17,433 bases of DNA, taken from assembly GCA_934661005.1 (NCBI GenBank), contig CAKUIK010000045.1, positions 1-17,433 of the forward strand, given 5' to 3'. Each line of letters opens with the position of its first letter. Position 1 is the first letter of the stretch. Of the stretch, positions 1 through 6,468 are shown one piece after another. The position numbers were made by a program, and so were the translations under genes. The DNA is from an uncultured Slackia sp. (GTDB lineage Bacteria; Actinomycetota; Coriobacteriia; Coriobacteriales; Eggerthellaceae). Under the pieces are notes generated by a model. That model was not told the origin of the DNA and searched no databases. It saw only the letters and a program-made list of their open reading frames with translations.

Positions 1-367
1 CGGATAAACAAGCTCGGGATAACATCCGGGGAATGGGCGGGGCGGCAATGCGCCAAGGGGGTGGGGCGCGTGGCGCCGCCCGCCTCTCGAGTTAGCGAAT
101 CGTTGAAGAAGCGAAGGAAGAGAAGGCTTCTTCGAACCCGATATGCTGAGCGGAAAGGGGGTGCCCGCCCAGCGTCTCGGTCGCTTTCAAGGTGGATGTT
201 AACCACGGGTAAGTTTATACTGCACGAGTTAACCTATGTCAACTCTTTTTTCAAAGAAAGTTACCCATGGCGAATATTTTGAAGGGTTCGTGGAGGGCGA
301 CACAGTTTATGAATGTATGTTTCGACCGTGTAAATTCATTTAACAATTAGGTGGATTGAAACACCGA

Positions 368-418
368 ATGCCAAATGACTTTAGCACGCGAGAGTGCGCG
401 GGTGTAAAGTATTGGCAT
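368..418 (+). promoter_or_regulatory. Long stem-loop in the ilvE leader
   Basis: ATGCCAA (368-374) pairs with TTGGCAT (412-418). Inside it ACTTTA (378-383) pairs with TAAAGT (405-410), then CAC (385-387) with GTG (402-404) and GCG with CGC. No T-run follows, so it is not a simple terminator. It ends 28 nt before the ilvE ATG, leaving the ribosome binding site free. It could act as RNA (leader structure) or as DNA (extended operator). The 18-bp motif at 378-395 lies in its 5' half. Confidence 0.55.
378..395 (+). promoter_or_regulatory. Shared 18-bp palindrome-like motif, ilvE copy
   Basis: ACTTTAGCACGCGAGAGT matches the copy at 5558-5575 at 15 of 18 positions. It lies 51 nt upstream of the ilvE start codon, within the leader stem-loop. 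It is the least symmetric of the four copies: the right half reads GAGAGT where the others read TAAAGY. Probable binding site for an unidentified regulator. Confidence 0.45.
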
Positions 419-446
419 ACTGAACGAACGTGTTGAAGGAGCAACC

Positions 447-1505
447 ATGACAGTCGAGAAGAAAGACCTTGACTGGGGCAGCCTCGATTTCGGCTACCGC
501 AAAACCGACTACAGCTATGTCGCCAATTGGAAAGACGGAGAATGGGACGAAGGCGGCCTTACCGCCGATCACGAAATCCACCTTTCTGAGTGTGCTGGCA
601 TTTTCCACTATTGCCAGGAGGTCTTTGAGGGCCTGAAGGCATATACCACCGAAGACGGCTCCATCGTATGCTTCCGCCCCGATATGAACGCCGAGCGCAT
701 GCACAACTCCGCCCAGCGCCTCGAGATGCCCGGCTTTCCGCAGGATCGCTTCATTGATGCTGTGAAGCAGGTCGTCAAGGCAAACGCAGCATGGGTTCCG
801 CCGTTCGACTCGGGCGCAACACTCTATGTTCGCCCGTTCATGATTGGCTCTGGCGAGGTTATTGGCGTTGCTCCCGCACCGGAATACCAGTTCCGCATTT
901 TGGTAACCCCCGTTGGCCCTTACTTCAAGGGCGGCCTGAAGCCCATCACGATTCGCATTTCCGAATACGACCGCGCGGCACCCCACGGCACTGGCAACAT
1001 CAAAGCCGGCCTGAACTACGCTATGTCGTTGCGCCCCATCATGGAAGCGCATCGCCAGGGCTACGCCGAGAACCTGTATCTCGATTCCGAGACGCGCACC
1101 TACGTCGAGGAAACGGGTGGAGCGAACGTGCTGTTCGTCAAGGCCGACGGCACGCTTGTGGTTCCGAAGTCGCACACCGATTCGATTCTGCCCTCTATCA
1201 CGCGCCGTTCGCTTGTTCAGGTCGCTAAAGACTTGGGCATGAATGTCGAGGAACGTTTCGTTGAATGGGCCGAAGTTGCTTCCGGCGCCTTCGTCGAGTG
1301 CGGCCTGTGCGGAACCGCTGCCGTTATTTCGCCCGTTGGACAAATCGACAACAAAGTCTATGGCGCAAACGAGGAAATCACTTTCCCGAACGGCAAAGAC
1401 GAGATTGGTCCCGTGATGAAAAAGCTTCGCGAGACCCTCACGGGCATCCAAGATGGCGCCCTGGAAGACAAGCACGGCTGGGTCTGCAAGATCGACGTCG
1501 ACTAG
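447..1505 (+). CDS. ilvE: Branched-chain amino acid aminotransferase
   Basis: This 352-residue cytosolic PLP enzyme interconverts Leu, Ile and Val with their 2-oxo acids using glutamate/2-oxoglutarate, the last step of branched-chain synthesis and first of breakdown. It is a class IV (D-amino-acid-transaminase fold) enzyme of the long, eukaryote-like BCAT type. The PLP lysine is K186 in GNIKAGLNYA, and the conserved glutamate is at about 221 in YVEETGGANVLF; the FEGLKAY block (60-66) is also typical. Length is normal for the family. The ATG start has AAGGAG (436-441) five bases upstream. It is transcribed alone: a strong terminator follows and the next gene is convergent. The leader carries a large stem-loop and the shared 18-bp motif, so it is probably regulated with amino-acid or PLP supply (inference). 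Product call is firm; substrate range within BCATs is not visible. Confidence 0.95.
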   Translation: MTVEKKDLDWGSLDFGYRKTDYSYVANWKDGEWDEGGLTADHEIHLSECAGIFHYCQEVFEGLKAYTTEDGSIVCFRPDMNAERMHNSAQRLEMPGFPQDRFIDAVKQVVKANAAWVPPFDSGATLYVRPFMIGSGEVIGVAPAPEYQFRILVTPVGPYFKGGLKPITIRISEYDRAAPHGTGNIKAGLNYAMSLRPIMEAHRQGYAENLYLDSETRTYVEETGGANVLFVKADGTLVVPKSHTDSILPSITRRSLVQVAKDLGMNVEERFVEWAEVASGAFVECGLCGTAAVISPVGQIDNKVYGANEEITFPNGKDEIGPVMKKLRETLTGIQDGALEDKHGWVCKIDVD

Positions 1506-1528
1506 CTCGAACATAGACAAGCCTGCCT

Positions 1529-1554
1529 GAAAGCCGCCCTTCGGGGCGGCTTTC
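1529..1554 (+). terminator. Terminator of ilvE
   Basis: A perfect 11-bp stem, GAAAGCCGCCC (1529-1539) against GGGCGGCTTTC (1544-1554), is closed by a TTCG tetraloop. The T-rich 3' flank is short (TTTCTCATAT). It begins 23 nt after the ilvE stop codon. Confidence 0.9.
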
Positions 1555-1630
1555 TCATATCCGCGCCTCTTCCGCGCAGACCGCGCGATATCGCTCGGCG
1601 CAGCATATCGCAGCCGCTAGAACGAACGGC

Positions 1631-1660
1631 AAAAAAAGAACCACCCCGTAGGGTGGTTCT
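1631..1660 (-). terminator. Terminator of sstT
   Basis: A perfect 10-bp stem, AGAACCACCC (1637-1646) against GGGTGGTTCT (1651-1660), has a 4-nt loop. Read on the minus strand it runs straight into seven T (1637-1631), a classic intrinsic terminator 25 nt past the sstT stop. Confidence 0.92.
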
Positions 1661-1685
1661 GTAATCAATTGCGCGTACGCGAATC

Positions 1686-2939
1686 TTATTTATCCCACGT
1701 CTTGGGATCGACCTTCTGGCCAGCCTTAGCCATGTTGCGGAATTCGGAAGCGGCGGTAAACATAACGTCGGAAGCGGAATTCAGGGCAGTCTCGCAGGAG
1801 TCCTGAATAACGCCGATGATGAAGCCAACGCCGACAACCTGCATGGCGATGTCGTTCGGAATGCCGAACAGCGAGCAAGCCAGAGGAATGAGCAGCAGGG
1901 AGCCGCCGGCAACGCCCGAAGCGCCACACGCAGACACGGCGGCGAGAACCGAGAGAATAACCGCAGTCGGAATGTCGACCGAAATGCCCAGCGTGTTCGC
2001 TGCAGCCAGCGCCATAACGGTAATGGTCACCGCAGCGCCGCCCATGTTGATGGTTGCACCCAGGGGGATGGAAACGCCGTAGGTGTCTTTGTTGAGGTGC
2101 AGCTTCTGGCACAGCGTCATGTTCACCGGAATGTTCGCGGCGGAGCTGCGCGTAAAGAACGCGGTAAGGCCGGACTCACGCAGGCAGCGAAGCACGAGCG
2201 GGTAGGGGTTCGTTTTGGCAATAACACCAATCATGATGGGGTAGGCGACAAGAGCGACGAAGAACATGCAGCCCACGAGCACCGCCAAAAGCAAACCATA
2301 CTCGGTGAAAATCTCGATACCGTTGGTGGAGACGGCGTCGTAAACCAAGCCGAAGATGCCGAACGGGGCGAAGCTGATGATCCAGCGAACGACCGTCGCA
2401 ATTGCGTCGGAAATGTTCGTGAAAACAGCCTTGGTAGCCTCGGTCGCCGCGCGCAGCGCAACGCCAATCAAAATGCCCCATGCAAGAATGCCCAGGTAAT
2501 TCGCGTTCGCAAGCGAGTCAACGGGGTTCGCGACCACATTCATGAGCAGCGTCTCGAGAACTTCGGTAATACCCGAGGGAGCGGTCTTCTCGGCGGCTTC
2601 AACGCCCGCAAGGGTGAGCTCGATGGGGAACAGCTGAGACGCGATAACGGCAACGAGGGCCGAAATAAACGTGCCGAACACATACATAATAATGATGGTC
2701 TTCATCGAACCGTCGGCATGGGCATTCGCCAAAGCAGCAATGACCAGGAAGAAAACCAGAATAGGAGCCACGGCCTTCAAGGCGCCGACGAACAGGCCAC
2801 CAAGAATAGTGATGCCAGCAATAGGCGAAGCGCCGTCCATATTCGGGAAAACGACGCCAAGAATAGCGCCGATGATCAGGAATACAAGGATTCGCTTGAT
2901 CAGGCTGATATCGTTCCACTTGTTCCACAGAGCTTTCAA
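1686..2939 (-). CDS. sstT: Na+/serine-threonine symporter SstT
   Basis: This 417-residue inner-membrane protein imports serine and threonine with Na+. It belongs to the dicarboxylate/amino acid:cation symporter (DAACS) family and is close in length to E. coli SstT (about 414). Highly conserved stretches include GALKAVAPILV (52-62), the re-entrant loop FFTRSSAANIP (261-271), SIPLGATINMGG (290-301) and QDSCETALNSASD (379-391). NMGG in place of NMDGT, and loss of the acidic-substrate arginine, separate it from glutamate carriers. The start codon is TTG, chosen because AGGAG sits six bases before it and the protein then begins at the family's usual place. A terminator follows. The gene stands alone after a 364-nt gap and carries the shared 18-bp motif about 115 nt upstream. 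Family assignment is very secure. Confidence 0.94.
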   Translation of the reverse strand: MKALWNKWNDISLIKRILVFLIIGAILGVVFPNMDGASPIAGITILGGLFVGALKAVAPILVFFLVIAALANAHADGSMKTIIIMYVFGTFISALVAVIASQLFPIELTLAGVEAAEKTAPSGITEVLETLLMNVVANPVDSLANANYLGILAWGILIGVALRAATEATKAVFTNISDAIATVVRWIISFAPFGIFGLVYDAVSTNGIEIFTEYGLLLAVLVGCMFFVALVAYPIMIGVIAKTNPYPLVLRCLRESGLTAFFTRSSAANIPVNMTLCQKLHLNKDTYGVSIPLGATINMGGAAVTITVMALAAANTLGISVDIPTAVILSVLAAVSACGASGVAGGSLLLIPLACSLFGIPNDIAMQVVGVGFIIGVIQDSCETALNSASDVMFTAASEFRNMAKAGQKVDPKTWDK

Positions 2940-3054
2940 GGGGAACTCCTTTCTTCTCGTGTGGTGCGCGTCGCGGCCACTCCTGCTTCATGTGGCGAAT
3001 CTATTGGTGGAGGGGCTGCGTCGAGCACCGTTTTTTGATTACGAAATGGTAACC

Positions 3055-3072
3055 GCTTCATCACGCTAAAGC
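3055..3072 (-). promoter_or_regulatory. Shared 18-bp palindrome-like motif, sstT copy
   Basis: GCTTCATCACGCTAAAGC on the plus strand; with one more base each side the arms are CGCTT and AAGCG. On the minus strand it lies three bases upstream of a possible -10 TACCAT, about 115 nt before the sstT TTG. Right half CACGCTAAAG is identical to the 5558-5575 copy. Confidence 0.5.
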
Positions 3073-3152
3073 GACGACTTGCATACATTACCAGAAATGC
3101 GGCTCAATGCACGCTGCGAACGGACATGCTAGGCGAAAGATTGATGCGAGAC

Positions 3153-3195
3153 GAAGCCATGCAAACGAAAGATCGGCCTGCGCATGCATGGCTTC
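3153..3195. repeat. 11-bp perfect inverted repeat
   Basis: GAAGCCATGCA (3153-3163) is the exact reverse complement of TGCATGGCTTC (3185-3195), with a 21-nt spacer. There is no T-run on either side, so a terminator role is not supported. Possible operator or RNA hairpin. Confidence 0.5.
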
Positions 3196-3226
3196 ATTGA
3201 AGCGTGAGTTCCGCACGAAGAGCGAC

Positions 3227-3260
3227 AAGGCGCACCATCGACAAAACCATGGTGCGCCTT
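3227..3260 (-). terminator. Probable terminator of the glutamate/dicarboxylate symporter gene
   Basis: A perfect 12-bp stem, AAGGCGCACCAT (3227-3238) against ATGGTGCGCCTT (3249-3260), has a 10-nt loop. It starts 43 nt beyond the stop of the minus-strand symporter gene. The downstream minus-strand tract GTCGCTCTTC is only weakly T-rich, so termination may be partial. A second 8-bp hairpin CTGCGGCG/CGCCGCAG (3263-3270/3283-3290) lies just before it. Confidence 0.6.
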
Positions 3261-3303
3261 GGCTGCGGCGAAGCCAGATAAGCGCCGCAGTAACACATGG
3301 CAA

Positions 3304-4641
3304 TTAGGCCGCCTCAGGCGCCTCGACATCCTTGCCAGCATCGGGGTCGTTATACACATTCATGTCAATTCGGCCCGCCTGTTTGGCAACAACCGTGGTG
3401 CACACGGCATCGCCCGTGATGTTCACGGCGGTACGCGTCATGTCCAAAATACGGTCGATGCCCATAATGAGCGCAATGCCCTCGAGCGGCAGACCGACCG
3501 AATTGAACACCATCGAAAGCGTGATAAGGCCAACCGAGGGCACACCCGCCGTTCCGATAGAGGCGAGCGTCGCGGTGGCGATAACCGTCGCGTATTCAAC
3601 AGGACCCAAAGGCACGCCGAAGAGCTGGGCGGTGAATACAACCGCCACGCCCTGCATGATGGAAGTGCCATCCATATTAATGGTCGCACCCAAAGGAATA
3701 GTGAACGAAGAGATACGGCGGTCGACGCCCATTTTGCGTTCAAGCGTTTCCATGTTCAAAGGAATGGTCGCGTTCGAGGTTGCCGTCGAGAACGCGAACG
3801 CCATAACGGGGAAGAACTTCTTCAAAAACATGATGGGGCTCACGCGCGCGAACAGCCACAGCATGATCATATACACGACGAGGCACTGCACGGCAAGCGC
3901 GAGCAATACGCCGAGCATGTATTTCACCATAGGCAAAAACGCCTCGAAGCCAACGTTGGCGAATGTGCGAGAAAGCAGGCAGAACACGCCGATAGGGGCT
4001 ACATACATAACGATAGAGGTCATCTTCATCATGATGTCGTTGAACTGTTCGAAGAAACGATGCACGATTTCGACCTTGCGGCCCATAATGGAAATGATAA
4101 TGCCCACGAACAGTGCAAAGAAAATGACAGCGAGCATATCGCCCGAGGCCAGCGCGTTAATGGGATTCTTCGGAATGATCGAGAGCAGCGTGTCAGCGAC
4201 CGTCTGGTTGTTGCTTTGTGCCTTATCGAGGCTCGAGGTGTCGCTCACCAGAATTGAGGACATGTCGACGCCAAGGCCAGGATTGAGCAGGTTGCCCATA
4301 CACAAAGCGACAGTAATAGCGAGCGCAGTAGTGCACAGGTAGAAGACGAGCGTTTTCACGCCAATCGTACCGAGCGTTTTGGTATCGCCAATAGATGCCG
4401 CACCGCACACAATGGAGCAGAACACGAGCGGCACGACGAGCATTTGCATGAGGCGGATGAAGCCTTGACCCACTACATAGAAGATGCCATCCACAAAGAT
4501 GTCGTCTCGCACAGTTCCCGCAGGAATGAGGTAATGGAAAATGACGCCGCACACAATGCCGAGGGCAAGCGCAATAAGGATAATCGACGTAAGGCCGAGC
4601 TTGCGCTGCTTCTTGCCGGAAGTTTGTTTTTCGTTGGTCAT
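3304..4641 (-). CDS. Glutamate/aspartate or C4-dicarboxylate:cation symporter
   Basis: This 445-residue DAACS-family carrier (GltP/GltT/DctA relatives) is expected to import an acidic amino acid or C4-dicarboxylate with Na+ or H+. Sequence marks are the serine-rich-loop equivalent STATSNATIP (285-294), PLGATINMDGT (316-326) with the cation-site NMDGT, GTAGVPSVG (363-371), and the last-helix pattern D400-R403-N407-D411 in DRILDMTRTAVNITGD. R403 aligns with R397 of GltPh, which holds the substrate side-chain carboxylate, so an acidic substrate is favoured over neutral ones. The loop after TM3 is long (about 121-160), and the C-terminal tail is charged. ATG start with AAAGG seven bases upstream. 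It lies 18 nt behind the reductase gene on the same strand, so the two are probably cotranscribed. The exact substrate cannot be read from sequence. Confidence 0.88.
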   Translation of the reverse strand: MTNEKQTSGKKQRKLGLTSIILIALALGIVCGVIFHYLIPAGTVRDDIFVDGIFYVVGQGFIRLMQMLVVPLVFCSIVCGAASIGDTKTLGTIGVKTLVFYLCTTALAITVALCMGNLLNPGLGVDMSSILVSDTSSLDKAQSNNQTVADTLLSIIPKNPINALASGDMLAVIFFALFVGIIISIMGRKVEIVHRFFEQFNDIMMKMTSIVMYVAPIGVFCLLSRTFANVGFEAFLPMVKYMLGVLLALAVQCLVVYMIMLWLFARVSPIMFLKKFFPVMAFAFSTATSNATIPLNMETLERKMGVDRRISSFTIPLGATINMDGTSIMQGVAVVFTAQLFGVPLGPVEYATVIATATLASIGTAGVPSVGLITLSMVFNSVGLPLEGIALIMGIDRILDMTRTAVNITGDAVCTTVVAKQAGRIDMNVYNDPDAGKDVEAPEAA

Positions 4642-4659
4642 GGTCGACCTTTCTATGGA

Positions 4660-5514
4660 CTATTCGGCGAGCAGGCCGTGGACGCCCAGGTAATTTTTCA
4701 CATCATCTTGCCACGAAGGCATGGAGTACACACCCGTAAGGCGCATCATAAGGTTGTCGAGCTCAATGCGATACGCCTCGGAGGGGTCTTGACGACCAAC
4801 GAGCGTCGTGGTGGGAACGCCCGCCAAATCGCACACGTGCTTGGCAAACTCAAAGCGACTGCACAAGCCCTTGTCGGCTGCGTGGAACGTGCCGAACTCG
4901 TCGCTCTCGAGCGCGGCAACGATGAATTCGGCCAGCGTGTCAACCGAAGTGGGGCTTGCGTATTGGTTCGTGGGCACCTCAACGGTTTGGCCCTCGCGGC
5001 ACGCCTTCAGCAGACGGGCGATGAGGTCATCTTCGTTAGCGGTATACACCCAACTCGAGCGAACGATAATATGCCGAGCGCACAGCTCGCGAACCAAACG
5101 CTCGCCAGCCTCCTTCGACTTGCCGTAGATATGCGGCGGCAGGGTCTTGTCGAACTCATTGATCGGGTGCGCGATAACTCCCGGGAACAGGTCGTCGGTC
5201 GAGAGGTGCACGAGCGTCGCCGCCGAGCTTGTCGCGGCAATAGCCAAGTTGCGCGCGCCCAGCGCGTTGACCTTGTAGGCCAAATCGGGGTTTGCCTCAG
5301 CTTCATTCTTGCGTGCCATGGCGGCGCAGTTGATGATGACTTCGGGGCGATAGGTGTCGGCATGCTGCACGACGGTGGTGAGGTCGGTGATATCGACCTC
5401 GATGTCGGTCGGGATAATCGTATAACGCGAGTGGTCGAGCTTGTGCTCGATGGCGCGGCCCAATCGCCCGCTTGCGCCGGCGATCCATACGACCGTCTTA
5501 GGTTCAATGAACAT
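4660..5514 (-). CDS. RmlD-like NAD(P)-dependent sugar-nucleotide reductase
   Basis: This 284-residue extended short-chain dehydrogenase belongs to the RmlD/dTDP-4-dehydrorhamnose reductase substrate-binding family. Visible marks: dinucleotide loop GASGRLG (13-19), NCAAMARKNEAE (62-73) matching the RmlD NxAAxTxVDxAE block, STDDLF (105-110), and catalytic Y130/K134 in YGKSK. The C-terminal RPxxSxLD-type substrate motif is not clear (YRIELDNL, 248-255), so the true substrate may differ. No rmlA, rmlB or rmlC lies nearby. I chose the ATG at 5514 over an in-frame TTG at 5559 because GGAAGGA sits five bases before it and the protein then starts just before the Rossmann strand. A good -10 TATACT (minus strand 5553-5548) leaves only a 30-40 nt leader. 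Probably cotranscribed with the downstream symporter. Family is sure, reaction is not. Confidence 0.8.
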   Translation of the reverse strand: MFIEPKTVVWIAGASGRLGRAIEHKLDHSRYTIIPTDIEVDITDLTTVVQHADTYRPEVIINCAAMARKNEAEANPDLAYKVNALGARNLAIAATSSAATLVHLSTDDLFPGVIAHPINEFDKTLPPHIYGKSKEAGERLVRELCARHIIVRSSWVYTANEDDLIARLLKACREGQTVEVPTNQYASPTSVDTLAEFIVAALESDEFGTFHAADKGLCSRFEFAKHVCDLAGVPTTTLVGRQDPSEAYRIELDNLMMRLTGVYSMPSWQDDVKNYLGVHGLLAE

Positions 5515-5547
5515 GGGAATCCTTCCAGATGATTTGAAAACCTCAAA

Positions 5548-5553
5548 AGTATA
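5548..5553 (-). promoter_or_regulatory. Candidate -10 box of the reductase-symporter operon
   Basis: TATACT on the minus strand matches five of six consensus bases and lies 34 nt upstream of the ATG. No -35 consensus is found at the right spacing; the 18-bp motif (5558-5575) occupies the spacer and -35 zone, four bases upstream. Confidence 0.5.
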
Positions 5554-5557
5554 CGCC

Positions 5558-5575
5558 ACTTTTGCACGCTAAAGT
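5558..5575 (-). promoter_or_regulatory. Shared 18-bp palindrome-like motif, reductase-symporter copy
   Basis: ACTTTTGCACGCTAAAGT; adding one base each side gives CACTTT...AAAGTG, a 6-bp-arm dyad. It sits over the expected -35/spacer zone of a promoter with -10 TATACT, where a bound repressor would block polymerase or an activator could replace the missing -35. Confidence 0.55.
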
Positions 5576-5688
5576 GCTTCAGCGACAAATTTCTCGATGG
5601 CGATTGAACGCGAGACGGCATCTTGGGATGTGGCAAATGCGAGCATTGCGCTCAATCTTCCAGACATCGCACCTGACATTTGCCTTAC

Positions 5689-5728
5689 TTTCACCGTTTC
5701 CGCGTCGCGACGCTCGAGCGAAGTGAAA
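5689..5728 (+). promoter_or_regulatory. Nested palindromes upstream of the response regulator gene
   Basis: TTTCAC (5689-5694) and GTGAAA (5723-5728) form outer arms around two perfect overlapping palindromes, GCGTCGCGACGC (5702-5713) and CGCTCGAGCG (5711-5720). The block ends 26 nt before the response regulator ATG. A binding site for that regulator or another factor is plausible; alternatively it is an RNA hairpin in the leader. Confidence 0.4.
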
Positions 5729-5754
5729 TAATGCACAGTGAAAAGGAGGGCGCT

Positions 5755-6465
5755 ATGGTAGAGAACAGCCTGCGAGACAAACGCATTCTGGTGGTCGATG
5801 ACGAGCCCCAACTTCGCCATATGATCGTGGACGTGCTTCGCGCCGAGGGGTTTTGCGCAATTTCGCAAGCCGGATCGGTCATGGAGGCGCTTGCGGTATT
5901 CCGAGAAACAAACCCCCAGCTTGCGCTACTCGATGTTATGCTGCCCGACGGCGATGGCTTTACGCTGTGCGAATACCTGCGATCGCTTTCCGCGGGCGCG
6001 CCTTTGCCCGTAATGTTCCTTACGGCGAAAAACGAGACCGAAGATCGACTCGCGGGATTGCGCACGGGCGCCGACGACTACATTCCGAAGCCCTTTTCGC
6101 CCCAGGAGCTCGTGCTGCGCGTATGCGCCGTGCTTCGTCGCTGCTATCCCGCCCAACCCGATACGCTTCAGCTCGCAGCGTGCACGCTTGACCTATCGAA
6201 TGCAGAAGCGATTCGCCCAAACGGCGAGCGCGTATCGCTCACCGTGAAAGAGCGTGAAATTCTCACGGCTCTCGCGCGCAACGCGAACCGCATCGTCACG
6301 AGCGAGGCACTGTGCGAGGCAGCATGGGGCGACAGCTTCGGGTATGGGCAATCGCTCATGACGCACGTGCGACGCATCCGAGAGAAAATCGAGGCCGACC
6401 CCTCGCATCCCGCATCGCTCGTAACTGCAAAAGGTCTTGGATACAAGCTCATCGTTCAAGGGTAG
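5755..6465 (+). CDS. OmpR/PhoB-family response regulator
   Basis: This 236-residue cytosolic transcription factor is the output half of a two-component system. The receiver domain (about 9-123) shows acidic pair D15-D16, phospho-acceptor D60 in LLDVMLPDGDGF, T90 in FLTAK and K112 in YIPKPF. The winged-helix DNA-binding domain occupies roughly 140-234, with VSLTVKEREIL before the recognition region, HVRRIREKIE and the terminal hairpin VTAKGLGYKL. The ATG at 5755 has AAGGAGG (5743-5749) five bases upstream; a TTG 75 bases earlier in frame is rejected for lack of such a site. The kinase gene begins three bases after its stop, so the pair is cotranscribed and presumably cognate. In Bce-type modules such a regulator activates the adjacent transporter genes; that is inferred here from gene order. 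Confidence 0.93.
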   Translation: MVENSLRDKRILVVDDEPQLRHMIVDVLRAEGFCAISQAGSVMEALAVFRETNPQLALLDVMLPDGDGFTLCEYLRSLSAGAPLPVMFLTAKNETEDRLAGLRTGADDYIPKPFSPQELVLRVCAVLRRCYPAQPDTLQLAACTLDLSNAEAIRPNGERVSLTVKEREILTALARNANRIVTSEALCEAAWGDSFGYGQSLMTHVRRIREKIEADPSHPASLVTAKGLGYKLIVQG

Positions 6466-6468
6466 CGA

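Larger units (their letters stand above)
1..446. other. Gene-free region upstream of ilvE
   Basis: No convincing gene is seen. Positions 1-190 are GC-rich. One frame stays open from the window edge to a stop at 280-282, but its product is Arg/Lys-rich, has no recognisable domain and no good ribosome binding site. Positions 195-350 turn AT-rich, as expected for a control region. They hold two copies of GTTAACC (198-204 and 228-234) and a weak dyad GAGTT/AACTC (226-230/241-245) followed by six T. Positions 368-418 form a strong stem-loop (separate entry). The best promoter-like pair is TTGAAA at 356-361 with CTTTAG 17 nt further on, but the -10 match is poor, so no promoter is called. Confidence 0.6.
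2940..3303. other. 364-nt gap between two transporter genes
   Basis: No gene is supported. From sstT outward it holds the sstT ribosome binding site, a candidate -10 TACCAT (minus strand, 3051-3046) three bases downstream of the 18-bp motif (3055-3072), and a series of inverted repeats at 3153-3195, 3227-3260 and 3263-3290. The last two are placed to end transcription of the upstream symporter gene. The 3153-3195 pair is unexplained. Confidence 0.6.

Noticed and set aside
1..282. Open frame from the window edge to 282, with a possible GTG start at 61
   Set aside because: Very Arg/Lys-rich product, no domain, no ribosome binding site; runs through a composition change at about 190. Looks like chance opening in GC-rich DNA, though the tail of a gene starting outside cannot be fully excluded.
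267..350. 27-codon ATG frame as a leader peptide for ilvE attenuation
   Set aside because: Only one Ile, one Leu and two Val codons, no run of regulatory codons, and a weak ribosome binding site.
356..384. TTGAAA, 17 nt, CTTTAG as the ilvE promoter
   Set aside because: Good -35 and spacing, but the -10 matches only two of six bases and belongs to the shared 18-bp motif.
180..446. T-box riboswitch upstream of ilvE
   Set aside because: The conserved T-box GGUGG/ACCGCG sequence is absent and no terminator/antiterminator pair is present.
381..1520. Long minus-strand frame opposite ilvE
   Set aside because: Shadow of ilvE produced by third-codon GC bias; no domain and no ribosome binding site. 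The same applies to long plus-strand frames opposite sstT, the symporter, the reductase (2097-5532) and pdxR (11306-12370).
5515..5559. Upstream TTG start for the reductase
   Set aside because: Would add 15 residues unlike the family; GGAAGGA before the ATG at 5514 decides the start.
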